Of a stretch of DNA of 64,000 nucleotides, positions 8,158 to 16,301 are shown piece after piece. The stretch is from contig NC_015723.1 in assembly GCF_000219215.1 (NCBI RefSeq), positions 1,116,001 to 1,180,000 of the forward strand. Direction: 5' to 3'. Under the pieces are notes generated by a model. It was given only the letters and a program-made list of their open reading frames with translations, did no database searches and was not told the origin of the DNA. The DNA is from Cupriavidus necator N-1 (GTDB lineage Bacteria; Pseudomonadota; Gammaproteobacteria; Burkholderiales; Burkholderiaceae). Made by a program: the position numbers and the translations under genes. How positions within the stretch are numbered: the first letter of the stretch is position 1; each line of letters opens with the position of its first letter.

Positions 8158-8187
8158 GGGCGAACAATCGGGCTTGGTAGAACAGCC

Positions 8188-9951
8188 TTACTGCATCTTG
8201 TCCAGGTTCCCGATCCGCACCAGCATCTCAGTGAACATCTGCATATCCAGGTTCAGGTCGGCAACTTCCTTGTACTCGCGCGCATTGTGCGCGGTGTACT
8301 TCTTGCCCGGCATGGCCGGCCCGAAGTTGATGGCATTGGGCATCAGCTTGGCGGTGGTGCTGCCGGCGGTGGAAACCGGCTTGGCTTCCAGCCCGGTGGT
8401 ATCGCCAAAGATGTTCAGCAGCGTGGACAGCCACGCGCCCTTGGGATCACGCGCCATCCAGTTGCCCTGGTCGTACTTGATCTCGACCGGGCCATGGGTG
8501 GCGGCCCAGCCGAAAATACGCTTGGTGATCTTGCCGCCCAGCTCATCCGGGGTGCGGCCGCGCGGCATGCGCACGTTGGTGACCACGTCGACGTATTCGC
8601 CGCGCTCGCGCACCAGCGTGGGCGACATGGTCAGCGGGCCCATGAACGGGTCGCGGTAGGCCACCTCCATCCTGGTGCCGAGGTAGTCCAGCCCGTACAG
8701 GTCGTTCAGGTAGCGGACCGCGTTCAGGTAATGGTTCTCGGCAAATTGCACGCCGCTGGCCTGCAGGAACAGCGCCAGCCGCGGCAGCGGGTTGACCCCT
8801 TCCTCCGGGCGCGATCCGTGCGCCGAGACGCCGGTGACCTTGACTTCCACGTCGTTGCCGGCGCGCTTCACTTCGATGGAGAACTTGCCGCGCGGGGTGT
8901 GGCGGTGCAGGAATTCAGCGCGCGCCTGTTCCAGCGTGGCAGCCACGGCGGCAGCATCGCCGCCGGCAATGCGCGCGGTGGCGGTCTCGGGGATGGCGTT
9001 GGCCGAGGCCGCGCCGCGCATGGCAACGATGGCCGGTCCCTTGTAATCGGGCTTGCCCTGCGCGCTCTTGCCGTCCGCTGCCTTGATGCCGAAGGACACG
9101 GTCAGTGTGCCCGCGCCTTTCTCCGCCACCACCGCGGGGTATTTGCTGTCGAGCACGACGTTGTACTCGGGCAGGGTGGTGTGCTGGCGGTAGTACTTCA
9201 TGCCGTCGCCGCCGGTTTCCTCGGTGGTCTCGATCATCAGGCGGATGGTGCGCTCCAGCGGCACGCCGCTTTCCTTGACGGTCTTCATGGCATACATGAC
9301 CGCGGCGATCGAGCCCTTGTCGTCGATGGTGCCGCGCCCGTACAGCGTGTCGCCCACGCGCGTCATGCGGAACGGATCCAGTTTGGTGCCGTCCTCCAGC
9401 ACCCATTCCTCGGCCACCGCAGGCACCACGTCGGCGTGGGTCAGGATGCCGAAGGTATCCTTGGCGCCGCCGGGCAGCGTGACCTCGAAGACCCGGTTGT
9501 CGACATTGCGGTAGGCCAGCCCGAAGTCACGCGCCATGGCCTCGATCATCTTGCCGAACTCGATGATGGCGGGGTTCTCGTGCTGCGGGACCTTCTCGTC
9601 GCGCACGGTACGCAGCGCCACCATCCTGCCGATGGTGTCGATCACCCCGGCCTCGTTGTGGACGCGGTTGTAGACGCCCAGCAGGCGGCCGATATTGGCC
9701 AGGTTGTCGCCGGCCAGCGGCGACCGGGCTTGCCACGCCGCCACGGCCGGCGCCACCGAAGGCTCGGCTTTGGCCGCGGCGGCCATGAATGCCTGCAGGT
9801 CGGCGTGGGCTGCCGTTCGGGTGCCGGAGACCAGCGCATCCAGGGCCGGTTTCTTCAGGGTTTGCGCCTGCGCGGGGTGCGCCAGCATCAGTGACAGCGC
9901 GAGCATCGGGGCCCATCGGCAGAGAGACGGCAGGCGGCAAGGTCGGGTCAT
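8188..9951 (-). CDS. Exported M20-family metallopeptidase (dipeptidase-like), about 587 aa
   Basis: The protein begins with a signal peptide (MTRPCRLPSLCRWAPMLALS followed by a hydrophobic run ending HPAQA), so it should act in the periplasm. M20 zinc-peptidase motifs are clear: GILTHADVVP (metal His and Asp), GRGTIDDKGS (bridging Asp) and IETTEETGG (catalytic and metal Glu), plus a C-terminal MPGKKYTAHNAREY block holding the last metal His. At nearly 590 residues it is longer than PepV-type dipeptidases (about 470) because of an N-terminal helical region. An in-frame ATG at 9987 is also possible; I prefer 9951 because it gives a cleaner signal peptide. Substrate unknown. Confidence 0.85.
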   Translation of the reverse strand: MTRPCRLPSLCRWAPMLALSLMLAHPAQAQTLKKPALDALVSGTRTAAHADLQAFMAAAAKAEPSVAPAVAAWQARSPLAGDNLANIGRLLGVYNRVHNEAGVIDTIGRMVALRTVRDEKVPQHENPAIIEFGKMIEAMARDFGLAYRNVDNRVFEVTLPGGAKDTFGILTHADVVPAVAEEWVLEDGTKLDPFRMTRVGDTLYGRGTIDDKGSIAAVMYAMKTVKESGVPLERTIRLMIETTEETGGDGMKYYRQHTTLPEYNVVLDSKYPAVVAEKGAGTLTVSFGIKAADGKSAQGKPDYKGPAIVAMRGAASANAIPETATARIAGGDAAAVAATLEQARAEFLHRHTPRGKFSIEVKRAGNDVEVKVTGVSAHGSRPEEGVNPLPRLALFLQASGVQFAENHYLNAVRYLNDLYGLDYLGTRMEVAYRDPFMGPLTMSPTLVRERGEYVDVVTNVRMPRGRTPDELGGKITKRIFGWAATHGPVEIKYDQGNWMARDPKGAWLSTLLNIFGDTTGLEAKPVSTAGSTTAKLMPNAINFGPAMPGKKYTAHNAREYKEVADLNLDMQMFTEMLVRIGNLDKMQ

Positions 9952-10062
9952 TGCGGACAAAAATGGGAGTCTGAGTGGATGCCGCATGATAGGGCACTCG
10001 CCGGTATTTGCCGAAAAAATATGCTCTTGCGTGCGCGCGGATGAGGTGCCATTGCCGGCGCA

Positions 10063-10101
10063 ATAGGGAGTGGCTATGCCGGATCAATAGCGTAAGGCAA
10101 T
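10063..10101 (+). promoter_or_regulatory. Candidate OxyR-binding site upstream of the peroxiredoxin-glutaredoxin gene
   Basis: ATAG-N7-CTAT at 10063-10077 fits an OxyR half-site exactly in its outer tetrads. A second, weaker ATAG-N7-CAAT lies at 10087-10101. The dyad centres are 24 bp apart, against about 22 bp in the classic OxyR site. The position, 110-150 bp ahead of a peroxide-reducing enzyme gene, fits OxyR control of such genes in other bacteria. No oxyR gene lies in the window. Confidence 0.4.
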
Positions 10102-10211
10102 CGTCGTGGTTAAAACGATGAATTGTACAAATCACATCCCGGTCGACAGAATGGGGCCTTCGCTGCAACCCGCAGCCGAAACCAACCCGATCCAGACCAA
10201 GGAGTGAACTG

Positions 10212-10943
10212 ATGCTGCAATCCCGTGAAGGCCAACGCGTTCCCAATGTCGCTTTCCGCATGCGTGAAGACAACGAGTGGAAGACCGTCACCACCGGCGA
10301 GCTGTTCAACGGCAAGACCGTGGTCGTGTTCTCGCTGCCGGGCGCCTTCACGCCGACTTGCTCGTCGACCCACCTGCCGCGCTATAACGAGCTGGCTCCG
10401 GTGTTCGCGAAGCACGGCGTGGACGACATCCTGTGCGTGTCCGTCAACGACACCTTCGTGATGAACGAGTGGGCCAAGGACCAGGAGTCCGAGAACATCA
10501 CCATGATCCCCGACGGCAACGGTGAATTCACCGAAGGCATGGGCATGCTGGTGGACAAGGCCGACCTGGGCTTCGGCAAGCGCAGCTGGCGCTATGCGAT
10601 GCTGGTCAAGGACGGCGTGGTGCAGAAGATGTTCATCGAGCCGGAAGAGCCGGGCGACCCGTTCAAGGTCTCCGACGCCGACACCATGCTGGCCCACATC
10701 GCGCCGAATGCGCGCAAGCCGGACCAGGTGGTGGTGTTCTCCAAGGTCGGCTGCTCGTTCTGCGCCAAGGCCAAGCAACTGCTGGACGACAACGGCTTCG
10801 ACTACATCGACGTGCCGCTGGACAACAAGGTGCGCGGCAAGGTGCTGGGCGCCGTGTCGGGCGAGATGACCGCACCGCAGGTCTTTATCAACGGCAAGCT
10901 CATCGGCGGCGCCGAGGCGCTGCAGCAGTACCTGGGCAAGTAA
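10212..10943 (+). CDS. Peroxiredoxin-glutaredoxin fusion (hybrid Prx5), 243 aa
   Basis: Residues 1 to about 160 are a Prx5-type peroxiredoxin with the peroxidatic Cys50 in PGAFTPTCS. Residues about 170-243 are a glutaredoxin with the dithiol CSFC (Cys181 and Cys184) and the substrate motif TAPQVFING. Such fusions reduce H2O2 and alkyl hydroperoxides using glutathione through the fused glutaredoxin (known from Haemophilus, Neisseria and Chromatium). The protein is cytoplasmic. AAGGAG precedes the ATG. The disulfide reductase gene 140 bp downstream could supply reducing power, as in the Chromatium glutathione-amide peroxidase/reductase pair. A candidate OxyR site lies upstream. Confidence 0.93.
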   Translation: MLQSREGQRVPNVAFRMREDNEWKTVTTGELFNGKTVVVFSLPGAFTPTCSSTHLPRYNELAPVFAKHGVDDILCVSVNDTFVMNEWAKDQESENITMIPDGNGEFTEGMGMLVDKADLGFGKRSWRYAMLVKDGVVQKMFIEPEEPGDPFKVSDADTMLAHIAPNARKPDQVVVFSKVGCSFCAKAKQLLDDNGFDYIDVPLDNKVRGKVLGAVSGEMTAPQVFINGKLIGGAEALQQYLGK

Positions 10944-10961
10944 GCCGATTCCCCTTCCATC

Positions 10962-10999
10962 CCCCATCCGGGGACCGGCAGTCGCCGGACCCGATGGGG
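10962..10999. terminator. Long GC hairpin between prx-grx and the reductase gene
   Basis: CCCCATC (10962-10968) pairs with GATGGGG (10993-10999). Inside, GGG-A-CCGGC pairs with GCCGG-A-CCC around an AGTC loop, giving a nearly continuous stem with a symmetric A/A mismatch. It lies 19 bp after the prx-grx stop and has no U-run. It could cause partial termination or protect the upstream mRNA, lowering expression of the downstream reductase relative to the peroxiredoxin. Confidence 0.45.
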
Positions 11000-11084
11000 T
11001 CGCCTTGCCCGGCGGCATGGCGGCCCCATCCAGCCCGCTGATTGACACCAGTTTGACGCCATCAAGACAAAGGAAACGACCGCC

Positions 11085-12476
11085 ATGACCACCATCCAGA
11101 CCGACGTCGCCGTGATCGGCGCAGGCACCGCCGGCCTTGCCGCCTACCGTGCCGCGATTGCCGCGGGCAAGCGCGCCGTGATCATCGAGGGCGGCCCGTA
11201 CGGCACCACCTGCGCGCGGGTGGGCTGCATGCCCTCCAAGCTGTTGATCGCTGCCGCCGAGGCCGCGCACGAACTGCGCCACACCGCGCCGTTCGGCGTG
11301 CACGTGGATGGGCAGGTCCGCATCGACGGCCGCGAGGTGATGGCCCGCGTGCGCAGCGAGCGCGACCGCTTTGTCGGCTTTGTGGTGCGCGGCGTGGAGA
11401 GCATCCCCGAAGCCGACCGCATCCGCGGCTATGCCCGCTTTATCGACAACACCACGCTGGAAGTGGATGGGCACACCATTGTGCGTGCCAGCCGCGTGGT
11501 CATCGCCACCGGCTCCACGCCGATGCTGCCGGCGCCGTTCCAGGTGTTCGGCGACCGCCTGATCGTCAATGACGATGTGTTCGCCTGGGAAGACCTGCCC
11601 GCCAGCGTGGTGGTGTTCGGCCCCGGCGTGATCGGGCTGGAACTGGGCCAGGCCTTGTCGCGCCTCGGCGTGCGGGTGCGCGTGTTCGGCGTCAGCGGCT
11701 CGCTCGGCCCGCTGACGGATCCCGTGATCCGCGCCTACGCGGCGAAGACCTTCAACGGCGAGTTCTATGTCGATCCGGACGCCAAGGTGACCGACATGGC
11801 CCGCGACGGCGACCAGGTGGTGGTGACCTACCTGGACCGCGAAGGCCGCAGCGTGACTGAGCGCTTCGACTATGCGCTGGTCGCCACCGGCCGCGTGCCC
11901 AATGTTCGCGGCCTGGGCCTGGAGCATGCCGGCCTGGCGCTGGATGCGCGCGGCGTGCCGCTGTTCGATGCGCGCACGCTCCAGTGCGGCAATGCGCCGG
12001 TGTTCATCGCCGGCGACGCCAACAACATCCTGCCGCTGCTGCACGAGGCCGCCGACGAGGGCAAGGCCGCGGGCGAGAACGCCGCCAGCTACCCGCAGGT
12101 GAAGCCGCTGGCCCGCCGCGCGCCGATCGCGGTGGTGTTCACGGACCCGCAGATCGCGATGGTCGGCCAGCGTTACGCCGACCTGGCCGAAGGCACGTTC
12201 GTGACCGGCGAGGTCAGCTTCGAGGACCAGGGCCGCAGCCGCGTGATGCTGAAGAACCGCGGCCTGATGCACGTCTATGCCGACAAGGCCTCGGGCCGCT
12301 TCCTGGGCGCGGAATGGACCGGCCCGCGTGCCGAGAACATCGCCCACCTGCTGGCGTGGTCCTACCAGCAGGGCCTGACGACCGGGCAGATGCTGGGCAT
12401 GCCGTTCTACCACCCGGTGGTGGAAGAGGGCCTGCGTACGGCGCTGCGTGATGCGGAGGCAAAGCTGCAGGTCTGA
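11085..12476 (+). CDS. FAD-dependent pyridine nucleotide-disulfide oxidoreductase (dihydrolipoyl dehydrogenase-like), 463 aa
   Basis: FAD-binding motif VAVIGAGTAGLAAYRAA (about 8-24), redox-active disulfide TTCARVGCMPSK (Cys43 and Cys48), NAD(P)-binding VVVFGPGVIGLELGQAL, second FAD motif APVFIAGDANN, and the C-terminal catalytic His-Glu pair in FYHPVVEEGLR place it in the lipoamide dehydrogenase/glutathione reductase superfamily. It is not next to 2-oxo acid dehydrogenase genes, so a housekeeping E3 role is unlikely. Lying behind the peroxiredoxin-glutaredoxin gene, it may reduce glutathione or a related thiol for peroxide defence (inference). AAGGAAA precedes the ATG. Confidence 0.87.
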   Translation: MTTIQTDVAVIGAGTAGLAAYRAAIAAGKRAVIIEGGPYGTTCARVGCMPSKLLIAAAEAAHELRHTAPFGVHVDGQVRIDGREVMARVRSERDRFVGFVVRGVESIPEADRIRGYARFIDNTTLEVDGHTIVRASRVVIATGSTPMLPAPFQVFGDRLIVNDDVFAWEDLPASVVVFGPGVIGLELGQALSRLGVRVRVFGVSGSLGPLTDPVIRAYAAKTFNGEFYVDPDAKVTDMARDGDQVVVTYLDREGRSVTERFDYALVATGRVPNVRGLGLEHAGLALDARGVPLFDARTLQCGNAPVFIAGDANNILPLLHEAADEGKAAGENAASYPQVKPLARRAPIAVVFTDPQIAMVGQRYADLAEGTFVTGEVSFEDQGRSRVMLKNRGLMHVYADKASGRFLGAEWTGPRAENIAHLLAWSYQQGLTTGQMLGMPFYHPVVEEGLRTALRDAEAKLQV

Positions 12477-12487
12477 GCGGGCCAGGT

Positions 12488-12516
12488 TTGCTAGACAGGT
12501 CTGTCTGTCATAGTAT
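12488..12516 (+). promoter_or_regulatory. Promoter and autoregulatory operator of the TetR gene
   Basis: A -35-like TTGCTA (12488-12493), a 17-bp spacer and a -10-like TAGTAT (12511-12516) precede the TetR gene. The perfect palindrome AGACAG-GT-CTGTCT (12493-12506) occupies the spacer immediately after the -35. This geometry is the same, within one base, as in the promoter at 7500-7546. It implies autorepression and co-regulation of the NTF2-like gene 5 kb away. Confidence 0.65.
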
Positions 12517-12583
12517 CGACCTATAGAGGCCGGGCGGCGCAGGGTGCTGTCCGGCCGCTCCCATTACCGACTCCGCAGCCAAC

Positions 12584-13132
12584 ATGGCCACGCCTTCCGC
12601 CCGCGACCGCATCCTCGACACCGCTGCCCGCCTGTTCTACCAGGAGGGCTACCGCGCCACCGGCATCGACAAGATCATTGCCGAATCCGGCGTCGCCAAG
12701 ATGTCGCTCTACCGCCATTTCGCCTCCAAGAACGAGCTGATCTCGGCGTTCCTGGCGCGCCGCCATGATGAGTGGATGACCTGGTTCCGGCAGGACGTGG
12801 AAGTCCGGCTTGCCGCGCGCCCGCACCTGGACGTGATTGCTGACGCGCTGGCGGACTGGTTCAGCCGCGACTTCCGTGGCTGCGCCTTTATCAACGTGGT
12901 GGCCGAGGCGGGCGGCGACGCGCGCGCGGCGGAGCAGGCGGCGGCCCACAAGGCCGAGCTGGAGGCGTTCGTCGCCGACATCGCCACGCGCCTGGGCCTG
13001 GACCAGCCGCAAGCGGTGGCCGAGGAAGCCATGCTGTGCATCGAAGGCATGATCGTGCGCTACCAGATGCAGCCGGATGCGGCGGTGGTCGAGGCGGGGC
13101 GGCGGTTGCTGGGCCGGCTGCAGGCCGGCTGA
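12584..13132 (+). CDS. TetR-family regulator, 182 aa
   Basis: The N-terminal HTH is ARDRILDTAARLFYQEGYRATGIDKIIAESGVAKMSLYRHFASKNELI (about 6-53), a strong TetR match. The C-terminal domain contains DFRGCAFINVVAE, a motif shared by a TetR group in which a conserved Cys has been linked to electrophile sensing (family knowledge; the role here is inference). The gene follows the disulfide reductase by 107 bp but has its own promoter with an AGACAGGTCTGTCT operator, repeated at the NTF2-like gene. It is therefore likely a local repressor of a small regulon of at least these two promoters. Confidence 0.88.
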   Translation: MATPSARDRILDTAARLFYQEGYRATGIDKIIAESGVAKMSLYRHFASKNELISAFLARRHDEWMTWFRQDVEVRLAARPHLDVIADALADWFSRDFRGCAFINVVAEAGGDARAAEQAAAHKAELEAFVADIATRLGLDQPQAVAEEAMLCIEGMIVRYQMQPDAAVVEAGRRLLGRLQAG

Positions 13133-13189
13133 TTGGCTTGGGGGCTGCTCACTGAGGCTGAGGACTGCCCGACGCTTCCTTCGTCTGGC

Positions 13190-13540
13190 TTAGCGCCGCG
13201 GCAGTATCCGGTGCGATTTGGCGTAATCGCGCAGTGCGTCGTTCATCAGCGTTTGCCATCCGCTGCCGGTGGCCTTGTAGGCGTCCAGTACATCGGGATC
13301 GATCCGCAAGGTCTGGTTGACCTTGCGCTCGCCAGCCGGCTTGGCCGGCCTGCCACGGCGTTTCACCAGCGCATCGGCTTTTTCTTTTCCCACTACCTGC
13401 TCGGGTACCTTGCGCGCCGAGCGCATCCGCTTGATTTGCTCGGTCGGCAACGACACCGCATCGGGGTCTCCGGCAATGCCGCGCGCAATGGCGGCATCCT
13501 CCGCGGGCGTCGGCATGGTGAGGTCAGGTTTCCTGTTCAT
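13190..13540 (-). CDS. brnA: BrnA-type antitoxin, 116 aa
   Basis: The C-terminal half, GRPAKPAGERKVNQTLRIDPDVLDAYKATGSGWQTLMNDALRDYAKSH, is the DUF4415/BrnA signature: a ribbon-helix-helix-like DNA-binding domain that also neutralises the BrnT ribonuclease. The start at 13540 lies inside the 3' end of the brnT reading frame (17-bp overlap), the usual brnT-brnA arrangement. BrnA normally represses its own operon as a BrnA-BrnT complex. Here the antitoxin is intact while the toxin gene is frameshifted, so the locus may be an orphan antitoxin. Confidence 0.87.
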   Translation of the reverse strand: MNRKPDLTMPTPAEDAAIARGIAGDPDAVSLPTEQIKRMRSARKVPEQVVGKEKADALVKRRGRPAKPAGERKVNQTLRIDPDVLDAYKATGSGWQTLMNDALRDYAKSHRILPRR

Positions 13541-13792
13541 AGTCTCGCACCTCTCGGGAGTTGGCTTTACGCAGGCTGATTACCCGTAGCGTGTTGCCGC
13601 GTATGGTGAATACCGGGCAATACAGGCGCCGGCCAATCGGCCCATATGCGATGTAGCGGGTTTCGCCATATGGCTTGCGGTCATCGATCTCCAGCAGGGC
13701 GCTACCAAGTCCATCAACCCCGCGGCGGCCAGTGACAACCCGTGTTGACGTTGGTTGATAGCGTCCTTTGCCAAGTCAAACTCGATTTCCAT
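13524..13792 (-). pseudogene. brnT: BrnT-type toxin gene interrupted by a frameshift
   Basis: The N-terminal part reads MEIEFDLAKDAINQRQHGLS, the usual BrnT opening. After LAAAGLMDL the frame derails, while another frame continues as GSALLEIDDRKPYGETRY and then RRLYCPVFTIRGNTLRVISLRKANSREV, the BrnT core with its conserved R-K-A-N block, ending at TGA (13524-13526) inside brnA. One extra G in the TTGGTAGC stretch near 13710 would restore a continuous protein of about 89 residues reading MDLGSALLEIDD. So this is a one-base deletion in the genome or a sequencing or assembly error. No ribosome-binding site is obvious. Confidence 0.8.
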
Positions 13793-13801
13793 TCGGATTT
13801 A

Positions 13802-13846
13802 CTGTAGCAGCAAGAAATAGGGTGGTGCGACATTTTTATGCTACAG
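13802..13846 (-). promoter_or_regulatory. Inverted repeat upstream of brnTA, candidate autoregulatory operator
   Basis: CTGTAGCA (13802-13809) and TGCTACAG (13839-13846) form a perfect 8-bp inverted repeat with a 29-bp spacer, about 10 bp upstream of the brnT start. BrnA antitoxins bind palindromic sites at their own promoter, so this is the natural candidate. Nothing else is recognisable in the AT-rich stretch 13793-13950. Confidence 0.35.
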
Positions 13847-13955
13847 CGTTAATCCTGGCATCGTAGTAAAGCGGAAAGCTGATCACTCTGCAGCAGGCAG
13901 TCCAGGGGGCCATAGAAAATGTCTCTCTTCTGACACATTCAGGCTACAATCTGTT

Positions 13956-13974
13956 GTAATTGAGAATTAGTCGT
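13956..13974 (+). promoter_or_regulatory. Candidate Fur box upstream of the siderophore receptor gene
   Basis: GTAATTGAGAATTAGTCGT at 13956-13974 contains the palindromic core TAATT-GAG-AATTA and agrees with the classic 19-bp Fur consensus at 11 of 19 positions, including the central TGAGAAT. It lies about 70 bp ahead of a TonB-dependent siderophore receptor, a gene class that Fur normally represses when iron is plentiful. Confidence 0.5.
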
Positions 13975-14042
13975 ATTCGTAATCAGGATTTTCCACTTGC
14001 CACGCCGCGCCTGCGGGGTAGCTACCTTCCGATCCCTGAGTG

Positions 14043-16250
14043 ATGTATCTCCACCCCACCAAGCGGGCAAAGCCGCGCTTTGCCTGCCCCGCGCTTGTCA
14101 CCCCGCGCGGCCTTTCGCTGACCACCCTTGTGCTGAGCCTGCAGGCGGGCGGCGTGTTTGCCCAAGCCGGCGAAGTGCCTGCGCCGGCAACGGCCAGCGC
14201 GGCGGCTGAACTGCCGGCCGTCACGGTCCGCGCCAGCAGTGACGACGAAACCGCCACCGGCCCGGTCCATGGCTTCGTGGCAAAACGCAGCGCCTCCGCC
14301 ACCAAGACCGACACGCCGGTGATGGAGACGCCCCAGTCGATCACCGTCATCACGCGCGACCGGATGGAGGCACAGGGCGCGCAGAGCGTGCAGCAGGCCA
14401 TCGGCTACAGCGCCGGGGTCTATGCCGGCCCGTACGGCAACGATGCGCGTGGCGACTGGGGCAAGTTCCGCGGCACGGATTTCACGCAGTATCGCGACGG
14501 CCTGCTGAACCAGGTCGGCTTCTACAACAACGTGCGGCCCGATGTGTACGCGCTGGAGCGCATCGACGTGCTGCGCGGGCCGTCGTCGATGCTGTTCGGG
14601 CAGGGCGCGGTCGGCGGCATCCTGAACCTGGTCAGCAAGCGCCCGCAGCCTGAAGCGGCGCGCGAGATCGGCGTGCAGTTCGGCAACTACAACCGCAAGC
14701 AGGTGCAGGCCGACCTGACCGGCCCGCTCGATGCGGACGGCAAGTGGCTGTACCGGCTGGTGGCGCTGGCGCGCGACAGCGACACGCAGGTTGACTACGT
14801 CAAGGACAACCGCTACCTGATCGCGCCTTCGCTGACGTGGCGCCCGAGCCAGGACACCTCGCTCACGCTGCTGGCCAACTTCCAGCGCGATGAAAGCGGG
14901 ACCTCGGTCGGCTTCTTCCCCTGGCGCGGCACGCTGCAGGCCAACCCGGCCGGCCAGATCCCCGATCACCTGTTTATCAGCGAGCTCGGCTTCGACCGCT
15001 ACAACGCCGAGCAGGCGTCGGTGGGCTATGAGTTCCAACACAAGTTCAACGACACCGTGACGGTGCGGCAGAACCTGCGCTATTCGCACAGCACGGTGGA
15101 CTACCGCAGCATCTACGCGACCGGCTTCAATGGCGCCGGCCACGGCTGGGTGGCGGGCAGCGATACGCTGATGCGCCGCACGGTTTACCTGAACCAGCCC
15201 ACGCTGAACTCGTTCGCGGTCGATACCCAGGCGCAGACCAACTTCCGCACCGGCCCGGTCCAGCACACACTGCTGACCGGCGTCGACTACCAGCACGCCG
15301 AGATCACGGGGCGCGCCGGGGTGGGGGGCACGGCCGCGCCGCTTAATGTGTTCAACCCGGTCTACGGCAATTTCACCCTGCCGGGCACGCGCGACCTGAA
15401 CCCCGCCACGCATGCGCAGACCGGCTTGTACGTGCAGGACCAGCTGTCGTGGAACAAGTGGCTGCTGATGCTGGGGCTGCGCTATGACTGGTCGCGCGCC
15501 GCGCAGGACAACACGCCTTCGGCCAGCCGCGACGACAGCGAGCTGACCAAGCGTGGCGGCCTGATGTACCGCTCGGACATCGGCCTCAACCCGTACGTCA
15601 GCTATTCCGAGTCGTTCCAGGGGCTGGCCGGCTTCAACAAGGCCAACCAGGCCTTCAAGCCGCTGCGCGGTTCGCAGTGGGAGGCGGGGATCAAGTACCA
15701 GCCGCCGGGCAAGAACGCCACGTTGACCATCGCCGCATTCGATATGCGCGAGAAAAACCGCAAGACCGCCGGCGTGGTCAACGGCATTCCCGATTCGGTC
15801 CAGGTGGGCGAGGCGCGTACACGCGGCATCGAGGTGGAGGCACTGGCCTCGCTGTCCAGCCGACTGGACCTGATCGCAACCTATACCTACCTGGATGCGC
15901 GCGTGATCGACGGCACGCCGGCCGAGGTGGGCAAGAAGCTGCCGAGCACGCCGTCGAACATGGCGTCGCTGTGGGCCAACTATCGCTTCAGGCTGTTTGG
16001 CGTGCCGGGCTTTGTCGCCGGCGGCGGGGTGCGCTATGTCGGTCCCAGCTATGACGGTGCCGACCAGAACCGGGTGGGCGGCGTCACGCTCTACGACGCG
16101 ATGATCGCCTATGACCACGGCCCGCTGCGCGTCTCGTTGAATGCCAACAACCTGTTCGACAAGCAATTCCTGACCACCTGCCTGGCGCGCGGTGACTGCT
16201 ACTTCGGCGCGCGCCGCACGGTGGTGGGCAGCGTTACCTACCGCTTCTGA
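14043..16250 (+). CDS. TonB-dependent siderophore receptor, about 735 aa
   Basis: An outer-membrane receptor that imports ferric siderophores with energy from TonB-ExbBD. An N-terminal signal region ending near QAGGVFAQA is followed by a plug domain (TPVMETPQSITVITRDRMEAQGAQSVQQAIGYSAGVYAG and VLRGPSSMLFGQGAVGGILNLVSKRP) and a 22-strand barrel ending in the expected terminal Phe (GSVTYRF). Composition and length match FpvA/FhuE-like receptors without an N-terminal signalling domain. The start is ATG 14043 or the GTG directly before it; an in-frame TAG at 14019 rules out longer versions. A candidate Fur box lies upstream. The siderophore cannot be named, and no biosynthesis genes are adjacent. 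Confidence 0.93.
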   Translation: MYLHPTKRAKPRFACPALVTPRGLSLTTLVLSLQAGGVFAQAGEVPAPATASAAAELPAVTVRASSDDETATGPVHGFVAKRSASATKTDTPVMETPQSITVITRDRMEAQGAQSVQQAIGYSAGVYAGPYGNDARGDWGKFRGTDFTQYRDGLLNQVGFYNNVRPDVYALERIDVLRGPSSMLFGQGAVGGILNLVSKRPQPEAAREIGVQFGNYNRKQVQADLTGPLDADGKWLYRLVALARDSDTQVDYVKDNRYLIAPSLTWRPSQDTSLTLLANFQRDESGTSVGFFPWRGTLQANPAGQIPDHLFISELGFDRYNAEQASVGYEFQHKFNDTVTVRQNLRYSHSTVDYRSIYATGFNGAGHGWVAGSDTLMRRTVYLNQPTLNSFAVDTQAQTNFRTGPVQHTLLTGVDYQHAEITGRAGVGGTAAPLNVFNPVYGNFTLPGTRDLNPATHAQTGLYVQDQLSWNKWLLMLGLRYDWSRAAQDNTPSASRDDSELTKRGGLMYRSDIGLNPYVSYSESFQGLAGFNKANQAFKPLRGSQWEAGIKYQPPGKNATLTIAAFDMREKNRKTAGVVNGIPDSVQVGEARTRGIEVEALASLSSRLDLIATYTYLDARVIDGTPAEVGKKLPSTPSNMASLWANYRFRLFGVPGFVAGGGVRYVGPSYDGADQNRVGGVTLYDAMIAYDHGPLRVSLNANNLFDKQFLTTCLARGDCYFGARRTVVGSVTYRF

Positions 16251-16301
16251 GCCGCCTTGCGTGGGAGCGAGCCCGCGGCCATGGCGGCGAAAGCGGCGCG
16301 C

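Noticed and set aside
10110..12413. A 767-codon minus-strand frame opposite the peroxiredoxin and reductase genes
   Set aside because: Composition typical of antisense shadow frames (His, Gly, Val, Asp rich) and no recognisable domain; both plus-strand genes have full catalytic motifs.
14022..16166. A 714-codon minus-strand frame opposite the TonB receptor
   Set aside because: Shadow frame with no motifs; the plus strand encodes a receptor with plug, barrel and terminal Phe.
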